Shown here piece by piece: positions 8,172 to 17,538 of a stretch of 64,000 nucleotides of DNA. Under the pieces are notes generated by a model. That model saw only the letters and a list, made by a program, of their open reading frames with translations. It ran no database searches and had not been told where the DNA came from. The position numbers were made by a program, and so were the translations under genes. Location of the stretch: contig CAZOUY010000001.1 in NCBI GenBank assembly GCA_964583155.1, positions 248,001 to 312,000 on the forward strand. Direction: 5' to 3'. Positions within the stretch are counted from its first letter, which is position 1. The number at the start of each line of letters is the position of its first letter. The DNA is from CAG-826 sp964583155. GTDB taxonomy: Bacteria; Bacillota_I; Bacilli_A; RFN20; CAG-826.

Positions 8172-9098
8172 ATGAAACAATATGTGACGATTAAAGTGAG
8201 CCCGGAAACTGCTTCCCAGATCAAAGAAGAATATGAAAGCTTTTTAGTGCCGACTTTTGGTGAATATGAGCTTTTTCGCATCAAAAATTCATCATTTATA
8301 ATCACCGCCTATCAATCCGCACATGGTCTTAAGATCGTCTTTGAAGGCGAAGATATTTTAGAATTAGCGCAAAAATATGATCCAAAGGCGCAAATAAAAG
8401 AGCCAAAGACCAAAATAACCACCTCTTGGCAGGAGTTAGCTGATCATATTGGCTCCGATGAGGTAGGAACCGGTGATTTCTTTGGACCGATTGTTGTATG
8501 TGCCGTTTATTATCGTAAGGAAGACTATCAATTACTAAATGAATTGGGAATAATGGATTCTAAATCCTTAAGCGATCAACGAATCCTTGAAATCGGCCCC
8601 TTGCTCGATGAGCATTTTCCTCATTCCCTTGTGATCTGCCATAATGATAAATATAATGAACTGATCGATAAGGGATTTAATATGAATTCCATCAAAGCAT
8701 GGCTACACAATGAGGTCTTAGGAAATGTTCAACGAAAAATAGAAAAGAAAGTACCTCTTTACGTTGATGAATTTTGCTCCGAATCGCTTTATTATCGCTA
8801 TTTAAGGGATAATGATCATATTATAACGGGAATCATCTTTCATCCTAAAGGAGAAAGCCTTTATCCCGCGGTGGCGATCGCTTCATGCTTAGCCCGCTAC
8901 GCCTTTTTAAAGACGATGGCGCAATATGAAAAAAAGCTATCCTTATCCTTACCTCTTGGAGCCGGAAAAAAGGTCGATCAATGCGCTTTATCCATCTATC
9001 AGCAATTCGGAATCGCCACTTTAAATCATTATGTAAAAAAGAATTTTAAAAACTATCAAAGACTTTTTGAAGTACCTGATGATAAGGATGACACTTAA
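8172..9098 (+). CDS. rnhC: Ribonuclease HIII
   Basis: RNase HIII cuts the RNA strand of RNA-DNA hybrids such as R-loops and primers. The 308-aa product starts at the ATG at 8172, chosen because AAGAGGTG lies 6 nt upstream; an in-frame ATG two codons earlier is too close. The N-terminal 80 residues are the TBP-like substrate-binding domain that separates HIII from HII. The catalytic core opens with GSDEVGTGDFFGP (Asp96, Glu97); further acidic residues follow in LGIMDSKSL and VDEFCSE. In Bacillus rnhC neighbours pheST and the zapA-cvpA-polX-mutS2 run. Here those downstream genes are missing and the accessory island lies between rnhC and mutS2. Confidence 0.95.
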   Translation: MKQYVTIKVSPETASQIKEEYESFLVPTFGEYELFRIKNSSFIITAYQSAHGLKIVFEGEDILELAQKYDPKAQIKEPKTKITTSWQELADHIGSDEVGTGDFFGPIVVCAVYYRKEDYQLLNELGIMDSKSLSDQRILEIGPLLDEHFPHSLVICHNDKYNELIDKGFNMNSIKAWLHNEVLGNVQRKIEKKVPLYVDEFCSESLYYRYLRDNDHIITGIIFHPKGESLYPAVAIASCLARYAFLKTMAQYEKKLSLSLPLGAGKKVDQCALSIYQQFGIATLNHYVKKNFKNYQRLFEVPDDKDDT

Positions 9099-9219
9099 AA
9101 AATACCTGATCCGATTGATAAGTAATCCTTCAAATAAAAAGAGGGATATTGATGGATCATATCGGAATATCGGTATAAATGTACATTCGGGATAAATTAA
9201 ACTAAATTACATAGCCCTG

Positions 9220-9492
9220 CTATTCTTCGTTTATTAAAGCGATCTTTTTTAAATGCTTGATCTTTAATAAAACAGCAATAAATGAAACCAATAATAAAAC
9301 CACAAAAGCAAAAAGAATAATGAGCAAAACAAAAAACAGCTGTGAGTTAAATTTTGTAAACTCGTAGACAACCCGTAAAACAAGACCCAGCTCACAAAAA
9401 ATAATCAGAGCCCACCACAAAATGCTTTTTAACCGCATCATCTTTTGTAGCTGAGGCTGATATATTTCAATTTGATGATCATCGTTTATCAT
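9220..9492 (-). CDS. Small two-helix membrane protein
   Basis: I start this at the ATG at 9492 (MINDDHQIEIYQ) because GGAGGACCAATA precedes it; the longer frame has no ribosome site. The 90-aa product has a polar N-terminus, one membrane helix around LWWALIIFCELGLVLRVVY, a short loop and a second helix around FFVLLIILFAFVVLLLVSF, and a basic tail (KIKHLKKIALINEE). No family recognised. It is a single gene between rnhC and clpB. Confidence 0.6.
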   Translation of the reverse strand: MINDDHQIEIYQPQLQKMMRLKSILWWALIIFCELGLVLRVVYEFTKFNSQLFFVLLIILFAFVVLLLVSFIAVLLKIKHLKKIALINEE

Positions 9493-9652
9493 TATTGGTC
9501 CTCCAAATATATAAGTCACATTCATGAATGGTAATACCAATATTCCATTTAAGATATCAATGCATAATCACTATATCATTTTTTAAAAGAAAAATAAATC
9601 GATTGGCTTCGCATATCATGATCGTAAATATCGAGTTTATGATTTATATAGC

Positions 9653-9680
9653 AAAAAAGGCGCGGCTTAACACCACGCCT
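9653..9680 (-). terminator. Terminator of clpB
   Basis: On the minus strand AGGCGTGG pairs with CCGCGCCT around a 7-nt loop (one G-U pair), followed by TTTTTT. It lies 70 bp past the clpB stop. Confidence 0.8.
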
Positions 9681-9747
9681 AGTTTTTATTTTCTTTAGAG
9701 GCTATGTTTAATAGCAACCGTTTTTTAGATTAAAGGTCATACGATCT

Positions 9748-12309
9748 TTATTTGACATTAAAGCTAATTTTCCCATTAACCCAATCAATCATGATGGTTT
9801 TTGGCGTATTGCTTGGAGTTTCCAAAATGAATTTTGCCAAGGGATTTTCGATTTCCTTTTGAATGAAGCGTTTTAAAGGCCGCGCTCCATAAATTTTGTC
9901 GAATCCATTTTTCGCCAAATAATCCTTGACCGACGATGAATATTCGATCTTCCAGCCTTTGCTTATTAAGCGTTCGCCCAATTGATTTAAGAATTTTTCA
10001 ACGATGGCCACCGCCACTTTTTCATCAAGAGAATTAAAGTAAACGATCTCATCGATTCGATTGATAAATTCAGGCTTAAAGGAAAGCTTTAATTCCTCGA
10101 GCACCTTCTTTTGATTCTCATCGCTATTGCCATCTAAAAGATATGATGATCCGATATTGGATGTCATAATCAGAATCGTATTTTTAAAATCGACTACCCG
10201 CCCTTGCGAATCCGTCAACCGGCCATCATCAAGGACCTGCAAAAGGATATGAAAGACATCGGGATGAGCCTTTTCAATTTCATCTAAGAGGATGATGCTA
10301 TATGGCTTCCGCCGGACCGCCTCCGTCAATTGTCCACCTTCCTCATAACCAACATATCCTGGTGGCGCACCAATCAGCCGTGAGACCGAGAACTTTTCCA
10401 TATACTCCGACATATCGATACGAATCAGCTGCTGCTCACTATCGAAAAGCTGCTCGGCTAAGGCCTTGGCGACCTCGGTTTTACCAACACCGGTCGGACC
10501 TAAGAATAGGAAGCTTCCAATGGGGCGATTTTCATCATTAATTCCCGCTCGATTCCGTAAAATCGCATTGCTGATCAGCGTTAACGCCTCATCCTGCCCA
10601 ATAACGCGTTTGGCAAGCTTTTCCTTTAAATGTAAAATCTTATCGCGTTCGGTGCTATTTAACTTCTCTAAGGGAATATGAGTCCAACGGGAAATCACCG
10701 CTTCGATATTTTCCTTCGAGACCACTTCATCGAGCATACGCCCTTCCTTTGTTAGGTCCTCAAAGGCATGAATCTCCTTCTCTAAATTAGGAATAGTATC
10801 ATATTGTAGCTTGGCGGCCTTTTCATAATCAGCGTTGCTGAGGGCGGTGCTTAAATCGGTCCTCGCCTGATCAAGAAGCGTTTTATTCTTTTTAAACTTC
10901 GTCAAGGACGATTTTTCCGCCTGCCATTTATCATCAAGAACCTTTTGCTTTTCCTTTAAGGATTGAAGCTCCTTTTCAATTAAGGACTTTTTCTCCTTGG
11001 TCGATTCGCTTTCATCGCCCTTTAATGAAGCACTTTCGATCTCCAGCTGCATGATTTTACGTTGCAATTCATCCAAATCGGTCGGTAAAGAATCGATCTG
11101 AATTCTTTTTGATGCACAGGCTTCATCGACTAAATCGATGGCCTTATCAGGCAGAAACCGATCGGAAATGTAGCGATACGATAATACGGTCGCGCTTATC
11201 AAAGCCTCATCAAGAATTTTGACACCATGATGCATTTCAAAGCGCTCCTTTAGACCTCGTAAAATCGCAATTGTATCCTCAATGGTCGGTTCATCGACCA
11301 AGACCTTTTGCATTCTTCGTTCTAAAGCGGCATCCTTTTCGATGTTTTTACGATACTCATCGAGCGTCGTAGCCCCAATTAAGTGCAATTCGCCGCGTGC
11401 TAGCATTGGCTTTAGCATATTAGCGGCATCCATGGCGCCTTCGGTTTTACCCGCTCCGACAAGAGTATGAATCTCATCGATAAATAAAATAATCCGTCCA
11501 TTAGCCTTCGTGACTTCCTTTAAAACGGATTTTAGCCGCTCCTCAAATTCACCGCGATATTTCGCCCCGGCAATAAGGCTTCCCATATCCAATTCGATGA
11601 TGGTCTTATCCTTTAAGGTAAAGGGGACATCTCCTTTGGCAATTCGCCACGCTAAGCCCTCAACCACCGCCGTTTTACCAACGCCCGGTTCCCCGATTAA
11701 AACGGGATTGTTCTTGGTTTTCCGTGAGAGGATTTCCATTACCCGCCTTATTTCTTCATCACGACCGATAACCGGATCAAGCTTACCGCTTGTCACTTCT
11801 TTAATTAAATCTCGTCCATATTTTGTTAGTGCCTCATAATTGGCATCCGCATTTTCATCTTTCACTTTATCGTCACCTCGCATTTCTTGAATACATTTTT
11901 CAAAGACATCTTGTCGAAAATTGTTGATTTTCTGTAGGCTTTTGACAAGACTATGGTTATTAGTGAATAGTCCTAAAATCAAATGCTCATTCGCTAAGAA
12001 GGTATCTTCCATTTGCTGTTTAATTTTATCAGCATCGACAAATAGCTTTTGAACGTCGCGCGCTAAAACCGGTTCATTAGCGTTCGAAGAGGTCGCTAGT
12101 GAGCGTAAGGCGCTATTGATCAATTTCTCCACTTCATGAAGATCGACCTGGCAGCGCGTCAAAATGGTTTTAAACATTTCGCCATGATGCTCGTATAAAG
12201 CCGCGACCATATGCGGAATATCAATCTCACTATTGTGGTTATCGATTGTCTTTTGGTACGCTAGTTCAATAATCTCACGCACGTTCATCGTCATTTCATC
12301 CATATTCAT
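9748..12309 (-). CDS. clpB: ATP-dependent disaggregase ClpB
   Basis: ClpB is a hexameric AAA+ chaperone that pulls proteins out of aggregates together with DnaK. The 853-aa product has the full family layout: Clp N-domain (about 1-145), first AAA module with GEPGVGKTA and FIDEIHTLVGAG, the propeller-like coiled-coil M-domain (about 400-525), and second AAA module with GPTGVGKTE and LLDEIEKAHPDVF. A ClpP-binding IGF/L loop is not seen, as expected for ClpB. The start has GGAGGGATGATAAT before ATG. A promoter overlapped by a CIRCE operator lies directly upstream, so it is probably repressed by HrcA and induced by heat. It is monocistronic, closed by the hairpin at 9653-9680. Confidence 0.97.
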   Translation of the reverse strand: MNMDEMTMNVREIIELAYQKTIDNHNSEIDIPHMVAALYEHHGEMFKTILTRCQVDLHEVEKLINSALRSLATSSNANEPVLARDVQKLFVDADKIKQQMEDTFLANEHLILGLFTNNHSLVKSLQKINNFRQDVFEKCIQEMRGDDKVKDENADANYEALTKYGRDLIKEVTSGKLDPVIGRDEEIRRVMEILSRKTKNNPVLIGEPGVGKTAVVEGLAWRIAKGDVPFTLKDKTIIELDMGSLIAGAKYRGEFEERLKSVLKEVTKANGRIILFIDEIHTLVGAGKTEGAMDAANMLKPMLARGELHLIGATTLDEYRKNIEKDAALERRMQKVLVDEPTIEDTIAILRGLKERFEMHHGVKILDEALISATVLSYRYISDRFLPDKAIDLVDEACASKRIQIDSLPTDLDELQRKIMQLEIESASLKGDESESTKEKKSLIEKELQSLKEKQKVLDDKWQAEKSSLTKFKKNKTLLDQARTDLSTALSNADYEKAAKLQYDTIPNLEKEIHAFEDLTKEGRMLDEVVSKENIEAVISRWTHIPLEKLNSTERDKILHLKEKLAKRVIGQDEALTLISNAILRNRAGINDENRPIGSFLFLGPTGVGKTEVAKALAEQLFDSEQQLIRIDMSEYMEKFSVSRLIGAPPGYVGYEEGGQLTEAVRRKPYSIILLDEIEKAHPDVFHILLQVLDDGRLTDSQGRVVDFKNTILIMTSNIGSSYLLDGNSDENQKKVLEELKLSFKPEFINRIDEIVYFNSLDEKVAVAIVEKFLNQLGERLISKGWKIEYSSSVKDYLAKNGFDKIYGARPLKRFIQKEIENPLAKFILETPSNTPKTIMIDWVNGKISFNVK

Positions 12310-12334
12310 ATTATCATCCCTCCTTTGTATAACT

Positions 12335-12362
12335 ATTATAATTCACTTTTTAGCACTGTCAA
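12335..12362 (-). promoter_or_regulatory. SigA-type promoter of clpB
   Basis: TTGACA (12357-12362) and TATAAT (12335-12340), both perfect consensus, are 16 bp apart on the minus strand. The -35 lies inside the CIRCE element, so a bound repressor would block polymerase. Confidence 0.85.
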
Positions 12363-12376
12363 GCATAGAGTGCTAA
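12350..12376. promoter_or_regulatory. CIRCE operator (HrcA site)
   Basis: TTAGCACTG, 9-nt spacer, GAGTGCTAA. This matches the CIRCE consensus (TTAGCACTC-N9-GAGTGCTAA) at 17 of 18 arm positions. The one changed base is the one that completes the perfect TTGACA -35 on the minus strand. The hrcA gene is not in the window. Confidence 0.92.
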
Positions 12377-12562
12377 TTTTTTTAAAAAATATTATTATGA
12401 TTTGGTTATACATGGATATCAAGAAGAGAAAAGAAAACCTCCTATATCCGGAAATAGTCGCTTTTTGTCGATAAATAATTATTATAATAAAGAAAACATT
12501 TTTCAAAATAAAGCTAAGAGAATTATTTGAAATTCCATTACTATCGGGGCGATTTTGGTCAT

Positions 12563-12607
12563 AAAAAAAGCGAAGGGCCGACCATTTAAGGCAAGCGTCC
12601 TTCGCTA
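12563..12607 (-). terminator. Terminator of the ileS-lspA-rluD operon
   Basis: AGCGAAGG and CCTTCGCT flank a 22-nt loop, with seven T on the minus strand. It lies about 40 bp past the rluD stop. The rest of the gap to clpB (12310-12644) holds only the clpB promoter and CIRCE. Confidence 0.8.
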
Positions 12608-12644
12608 TATGTTACTCATAATAAAAGACCAGATATCATTAAAA

Positions 12645-13553
12645 TCAACTTGATAATTTCGCTAAAACCGCTTTAAAATCATCGTCAAGCGGAACCGTAA
12701 AGACCATCTCTTGATTGGTACGAGGATGAATAAAGGTCAAGCGGTAGGCATGCAAAAGCTGCCCCTTATCAAAAAGCAAATTCTTCTTTTTCCCATATAA
12801 AGGATCGCCTTCAATCGGATGACCGATATAATGCATGTGAACGCGAATCTGATGGGTGCGGCCTGTAAAAAGACGTAACGACACAAGCGTATATTGATTA
12901 AAACGCTGCTCGACATGAAAATAGGTAATCGCTTCCTTGCCTTTTTTGACATCCACCGCCATTTTAAGACGATCGTATGGGTCACGGCCGATCGGAGCGA
13001 TGATTTTCCCATCATCCTCTTTGATGACGCCTTTGCATAATGCATAGTATTCACGATGCATCGTCTTATCCTGCAGTTGCGAGGCGATATGGCGATGAGC
13101 ATAATCATTTTTACACACAACCAAGAGTCCCGAGGTATCCTTATCGATACGATGAACAATTCCCGGTCTTTCAACACCATTGATACCGCTCAAATCATGA
13201 CAATACCCCAATAAAGCATTAACCAGCGTTCCTTGATGATGGCCATTTCCGGGATGAACCACCATTCCGCGCGGTTTATTGATCACCAAAAGATCATCAT
13301 CCTCATAGACGATATCTAAAGGGATATCCTCCTTTATCATCGAGGAAGCTTCGATCTCATCCTCCTCATAGGTGATTTCTTCTCCGACCTTGATGCGATA
13401 AGATGGCTTTTGTCCCTTCCCGTCGACTTTAACTTGACCTTTAGCAAATAGCGAAGCGAGGTGATTGCGGGATTCATGACTTACTCTGGCTAAATAGCGA
13501 TCCAATCTTTCGCCTTGCTCCTCTTCAAGAACGACATAATTATTCGTTTTCAT
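12645..13553 (-). CDS. rluD: RluD-family large-subunit pseudouridine synthase
   Basis: This enzyme isomerises uridines to pseudouridine in 23S rRNA. The 302-aa product has an N-terminal S4 RNA-binding domain (about residues 14-60: ERLDRYLARV, VKVDGKGQKPSYRIKVGE) and a RluA-type catalytic domain. The HRIDKDTSGLLVV motif holds the catalytic Asp137; RTHQIRVHM follows near the C-terminus. The gene overlaps lspA by 14 nt and is the last gene of ileS-lspA-rluD, the Bacillus order (ileS, lspA, rluD/ylyB). The exact target uridines cannot be read from sequence. Confidence 0.93.
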   Translation of the reverse strand: MKTNNYVVLEEEQGERLDRYLARVSHESRNHLASLFAKGQVKVDGKGQKPSYRIKVGEEITYEEDEIEASSMIKEDIPLDIVYEDDDLLVINKPRGMVVHPGNGHHQGTLVNALLGYCHDLSGINGVERPGIVHRIDKDTSGLLVVCKNDYAHRHIASQLQDKTMHREYYALCKGVIKEDDGKIIAPIGRDPYDRLKMAVDVKKGKEAITYFHVEQRFNQYTLVSLRLFTGRTHQIRVHMHYIGHPIEGDPLYGKKKNLLFDKGQLLHAYRLTFIHPRTNQEMVFTVPLDDDFKAVLAKLSS

Positions 13554-14070
13554 GCTTTTTTTGTCTCACTTCTTCTATTATTAAGAAAATAACTAGCAAA
13601 ATGACCCCGATAACCAGACACATATCGGCGATATTAAAAACAGGAAAATCATAGCTATTGAACAATCGGAACGATAAAAAGTCGATGACGCCTTCCTTAT
13701 AATAGATCGTCCCGGGCACTAATTGTAAAACGCGGTCGATCATATTGCCGGCCGCACCGGCGATGATCAGCATCAAAGCGATGCGCGTTCCTTTATTGAT
13801 TTGGCGATATTTCTTTTCCAAATAGACCGAGATCGCAATCGTACAAACCACCGATAGTAACGCTAATAAGGCCGGATAATCTTCGAATAATGACCAGGCG
13901 GCCCCGGTATTTCTTTCTAATCGCAGATAGAAGAAATTAGGAATTACGGTTATATCGACATTATGATAATAGCAAAGCAATTTAGTGACTAAATCGATGA
14001 TAATCATAAGCGGAATAAGCCATAAAAGCGACTTAAAAAACGCTATTAATTTCTCTTTAATCTTGGCCAT
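13540..14070 (-). CDS. lspA: Signal peptidase II (lipoprotein)
   Basis: LspA is the membrane aspartyl protease that cuts lipoprotein precursors before the lipidated Cys. It would process the lipoproteins of this window. I start it at 14070 (MAKIKEKLIAFF), overlapping the end of ileS by 14 nt, because GGAGG stands 9 nt upstream; the longer frame merely reads through ileS. The 176-aa product has four membrane helices and the conserved sequences NTGAAWSLF, GNMIDRV and FNIADMCLV, which supply both catalytic Asp residues. Coupled to ileS upstream and rluD downstream. Confidence 0.95.
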   Translation of the reverse strand: MAKIKEKLIAFFKSLLWLIPLMIIIDLVTKLLCYYHNVDITVIPNFFYLRLERNTGAAWSLFEDYPALLALLSVVCTIAISVYLEKKYRQINKGTRIALMLIIAGAAGNMIDRVLQLVPGTIYYKEGVIDFLSFRLFNSYDFPVFNIADMCLVIGVILLVIFLIIEEVRQKKHENE

Positions 14071-16795
14071 TTTCATCGGCCTCCATTGCTTCATGGCAGC
14101 GATGGCAAACGTGAACATCCTCAACGTCGACCAATTCATCAACATAATTCCAGCAGCGGTCGCAGCGGTGACCCTCATGACGCTTGATGATGACCTTCTC
14201 TTCCTCATCGAGCGCATCGACAATGGTGATCTCACTCACAACGAAAAGACGCGCCAATTCAGCCTTATCGAGCTTCAATAATTCGCATTTAAGCTCCTCA
14301 TCCTCAACGCAAGCGATGACATGCGCTTCTTGGGCAGAGCCGATAACCGATGCAGCTCGAGCCTTTTCCAAGCCTTTTAAAACATCGCCGCGGAAGGCCA
14401 ATAATTTTTGATAATCGGCATAGGTCTTTTCATCATAATCATGACTCGTGGTAGGATAATCGAGCAGCTGGGCATATTCGCCCTCATGATTATGATCGAA
14501 TTTGAAGACCTCCTCCATCGTAAATGGTAAGATCGGTGTCCATAAGCGAAGCAAGGTATCAAGAGCGATATCAATCACCGTTTGTACCTGCCGTCGACGC
14601 TTGGAATTCTCGGCTTCACAATAGAGAATATCCTTGCATAAATCGAGATAGAAGGAAGATAAATCCGCACTCATAAAGGTAACTAAAGCTCCGGTTGCGC
14701 TCGCAAAATCATATCTATCCATCGCGCTAATAACACTATTTTTCATTCTTTCAAGGCTCGCCAAAACGAGATGATCAACATAGGCAAGCTCATGAGCGCG
14801 ATCCGTGGTGCGGTCAAAATCCGCTAGATTTCCTAGCATGAATTTGAAGGTATTACGAATTTTACGATAGGATTCGGAAACCTTCTTGACCATGTCTTCA
14901 CCGAATTTAACATCCGCCTGATAATCGACGCTCGCAGACCATAATCGCAAAATATCCGCCCCATACATCGACGCCATCTTCATAGGATCAACGCCATTGC
15001 CCTTCGATTTGGACATCTTTTCGCCTTCGGAATCTTGAATGAAGCCGTGGCTCACGACCTGCTCATAAGGAGCGTGTCCTAAAACAGCGGTGGAAATGAT
15101 GAGGCTTGAATTAAACCAACCCCGATATTGATCGCTTCCCTCTAAGTATAGATCGCAGGGATGCTTATAGCCATGATTTTTAATAACCGCAATCGATGAT
15201 GATCCCGAGTCGAACCAAACATCCATAATATCGGTCTCTTTCGTAAATTGTCCATGAGGTGAACGCTCGTTATGATAGCCCTCAGGAAGAAGCTCGACCG
15301 CACTTTTTTCAAACCAAATATTAGATCCATGCTCTTCGATTAAAGAAGCAATATGATCAAAAACGTCCTTTTCAATAATCGGTGAACCATCCTCATTATA
15401 GATGATGGGAATGGGAACGCCCCAGGCTCGTTGTCTTGAAATACACCAATCGCCGCGATCCTTGATCATGTTATGGATCCGAATCTTGCCCCAGGATGGC
15501 GTCCACTTCACCCTTTCGATCTCCGCGAGCAATTGCTCCCGAATCGGATCGATCGAGCAAAACCATTGAGGTGTCGCACGGAAGATGAGCGGCTTATTGG
15601 TTCGCCAATCGTGCGGGTAACTATGGATGATTTCCGTTGCCTTTAAAAGAGCCCCACACTCTTGTAATTTTTCCAATACTTTAGCGTTAGCATCTTCATA
15701 GAAAAGTCCTTCAAAATCGGGACCGGCCTCCTTTTTCATATAGCCCTTCTCGTCGACAGGACATAAGGGCTCTAAATGATATAGAGATCCGACCTTAAAG
15801 TCATCCTCACCATGACCGGGAGCGGTATGAACGCAGCCTGTACCGGCATCAGCGGTGACATGGCTTCCGACGATGACCAACGAAGAGCGATCGTAAAGAG
15901 GATGCTTCGTTAATATATATTCCAAATCTTGTCCTTTAACTTCCTTTAATAAATCGCATTTTTCAAAGCCGATTTCTTTTTGAATGCTTTCCTTTAAATC
16001 CTCTAAAAAGAGATACTTCCCTTTTTCGGTTTGATAAACTCCATAACTAAAAAGAGGATTGACGGAAATCGCCAAATTGGCGGGTATGGTCCATGGCGTG
16101 GTCGTCCAAATAATGATGGAAACATCGTTATCCAATATTCCTTTACCATCGATGACTGGAAAGGCCACATATATCGCGTGCGATTTGACATCCGCGTATT
16201 CGATTTCCGCTTCCGCTAGGGCCGATTCACTGCTTGGTGACCAATAAACGGGCTTTAATCCTTTAAAGATATATCCTTTGAGCGCCATATCGGCAAAAAC
16301 GCGAATCTGCGTCGCCTCAAAATCATGCTGCAGGGTCATATAACGATGCTCAAAATCGCCTAAAACACCGATGCGCTTTACCTGCCCCATCTGCAAATTG
16401 ACCTGCTGATGCGCAAAATCCTCACAATGCTTCCGAAAGTCAACGATGGAGGTCGTTTTCCGATTAATGCCCTTTTTCGTGATGACATTTTCAATGGGTA
16501 AGCCATGAGTGTCCCATCCGGGAATAAAGGGAGTATAAAAACCGCACATGCTCTTATAGCGGATGATAAAATCCTTTAATAAATGGTTGAGCATATGACC
16601 GCAATGCATATTGCCATTAGCGTATGGTGGGCCATCATGAAGAATATACTCACGGTGGCCTTTATTTTTCAAAAGCATTTTTTGATATAAGCCATCCTTT
16701 TCCCATTGCTCGACCCATTTTGGTTCCTTTTGGGGAAGATTTCCACGCATTTCAAATTCGGTGCGTGGCATGCGTAAGGTCTTTTTCAGTTCCAT
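14057..16795 (-). CDS. ileS: Isoleucyl-tRNA synthetase
   Basis: Class I synthetase that charges tRNA-Ile and edits mischarged valine. The 912-aa product carries the HIGH-type motif NMHCGHML at about 60, an editing CP1 domain (IIWTTTPWTIPANLA), GEKMSKSKGNG at about 600, an anticodon-binding region, and a C-terminal zinc finger with two pairs of Cys (CDRCW and CHRCHE). The zinc finger marks the bacterial IleS1 type. It starts behind a T-box leader with an ATC specifier, so expression should rise when tRNA-Ile is uncharged. It leads the ileS-lspA-rluD operon, just downstream of sepF as in Bacillus, but divIVA, ylmG and ylmH are missing between sepF and ileS. Confidence 0.98.
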   Translation of the reverse strand: MELKKTLRMPRTEFEMRGNLPQKEPKWVEQWEKDGLYQKMLLKNKGHREYILHDGPPYANGNMHCGHMLNHLLKDFIIRYKSMCGFYTPFIPGWDTHGLPIENVITKKGINRKTTSIVDFRKHCEDFAHQQVNLQMGQVKRIGVLGDFEHRYMTLQHDFEATQIRVFADMALKGYIFKGLKPVYWSPSSESALAEAEIEYADVKSHAIYVAFPVIDGKGILDNDVSIIIWTTTPWTIPANLAISVNPLFSYGVYQTEKGKYLFLEDLKESIQKEIGFEKCDLLKEVKGQDLEYILTKHPLYDRSSLVIVGSHVTADAGTGCVHTAPGHGEDDFKVGSLYHLEPLCPVDEKGYMKKEAGPDFEGLFYEDANAKVLEKLQECGALLKATEIIHSYPHDWRTNKPLIFRATPQWFCSIDPIREQLLAEIERVKWTPSWGKIRIHNMIKDRGDWCISRQRAWGVPIPIIYNEDGSPIIEKDVFDHIASLIEEHGSNIWFEKSAVELLPEGYHNERSPHGQFTKETDIMDVWFDSGSSSIAVIKNHGYKHPCDLYLEGSDQYRGWFNSSLIISTAVLGHAPYEQVVSHGFIQDSEGEKMSKSKGNGVDPMKMASMYGADILRLWSASVDYQADVKFGEDMVKKVSESYRKIRNTFKFMLGNLADFDRTTDRAHELAYVDHLVLASLERMKNSVISAMDRYDFASATGALVTFMSADLSSFYLDLCKDILYCEAENSKRRRQVQTVIDIALDTLLRLWTPILPFTMEEVFKFDHNHEGEYAQLLDYPTTSHDYDEKTYADYQKLLAFRGDVLKGLEKARAASVIGSAQEAHVIACVEDEELKCELLKLDKAELARLFVVSEITIVDALDEEEKVIIKRHEGHRCDRCWNYVDELVDVEDVHVCHRCHEAMEADENGQD

Positions 16796-16827
16796 CTTTT
16801 TAATCTCCTATCAATATTTTTACAATA

Positions 16828-17058
16828 AAAAAGCGTCCCTCTAAGGACGCTATAAGCGCGGTACCACCTTAGTTCTAGATTAATAAAAATCTAGCGCTTC
16901 ATCGTGAGCGTCACGTGCTCTGACGGATCAGCTTACTCTCTGTTCAGCTTTTCGGCTCCGAAGTGATAATATTACCCTTATATCGATAGTCTTGCACCAA
17001 TTACTATCTCGCTAAGTGATAGGGAAAGATAATATCCTGTCTTCATCAATGCTTTTAT
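16828..17058 (-). promoter_or_regulatory. T-box riboswitch, isoleucine
   Basis: On the minus strand the leader holds an AGCGAGATAGTA-like stem I element and a specifier ATC (complement at 16965-16967) followed by AC. The T-box AAGGTGGTACCGCG (complement 16857-16870) comes next, then a terminator GCGTCCTTAGAGGGACGC plus T-run. ATC is an isoleucine codon and the gene behind is ileS, so specifier and gene agree. Uncharged tRNA-Ile would stabilise the antiterminator. Confidence 0.95.
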
Positions 17059-17064
17059 GTGCTT

Positions 17065-17093
17065 ATTATGGCACGAAAAACCGAAGAAAGCAA
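17065..17093 (-). promoter_or_regulatory. Promoter of the ileS T-box leader
   Basis: TTGCTT (17088-17093) and CATAAT (17065-17070) are spaced by 17 bp on the minus strand, just ahead of the T-box leader. Confidence 0.65.
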
Positions 17094-17162
17094 CACTATT
17101 TAAAGGAACATCGTCGTCACTTCCGGATAATTTTATTCGAACCTCCTATCGCGGTTAAGACG

Positions 17163-17528
17163 CTAATCTTTTTTGATGGTCGTCGTTTTTCGTGACTTCT
17201 CAAGGGTGAAAAGATAGATATTCTTATCTAATTTGACCCTTTCGCCATCCAACACATATATAACACCGCTTAAAAAATCGATCACGCGGTATTTATCTTT
17301 CGTTAAAAGGTTACTGACATTCACAATAGCCGGTTGTTCAATAAATAAATGATGAGCGATATCCTGCGCCTCATGATAGTTCATGACCATGAAGACGCGC
17401 GGCGCTTTTTTATTTTTTTTCTTTTCTTCCTCTTTATGGGCAACCGCCTTTTTATTTTCATAGATTATTTCTTGATCCTCATCGGAAGGAACAAGCCATT
17501 TTTTCAATGCTTTTGTAATAGATTTCAT
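17163..17528 (-). CDS. sepF: Cell division protein SepF
   Basis: SepF polymerises into arcs, binds the FtsZ C-terminal tail and anchors the Z-ring to the membrane. The 121-aa product has an N-terminal amphipathic helix (MKSITKALKKWLVP) suited to membrane binding, a charged linker, and the compact DUF552 domain (VFMVMNYHEAQDIAHHL, VSNLLTKDKYRVIDFLSG). It lies 10 nt after sigG and could be co-transcribed with it. The gene order sigG-sepF-ileS keeps the Bacillus order with several genes lost. It may carry much of the Z-ring tethering, since FtsA here has no visible membrane helix. Confidence 0.92.
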   Translation of the reverse strand: MKSITKALKKWLVPSDEDQEIIYENKKAVAHKEEEKKKNKKAPRVFMVMNYHEAQDIAHHLFIEQPAIVNVSNLLTKDKYRVIDFLSGVIYVLDGERVKLDKNIYLFTLEKSRKTTTIKKD

Positions 17529-17538
17529 AAATATACCA

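Noticed and set aside
14071..14235. Longer N-terminus of LspA
   Set aside because: The added residues are the ileS gene in another frame and no signal or ribosome site supports them.
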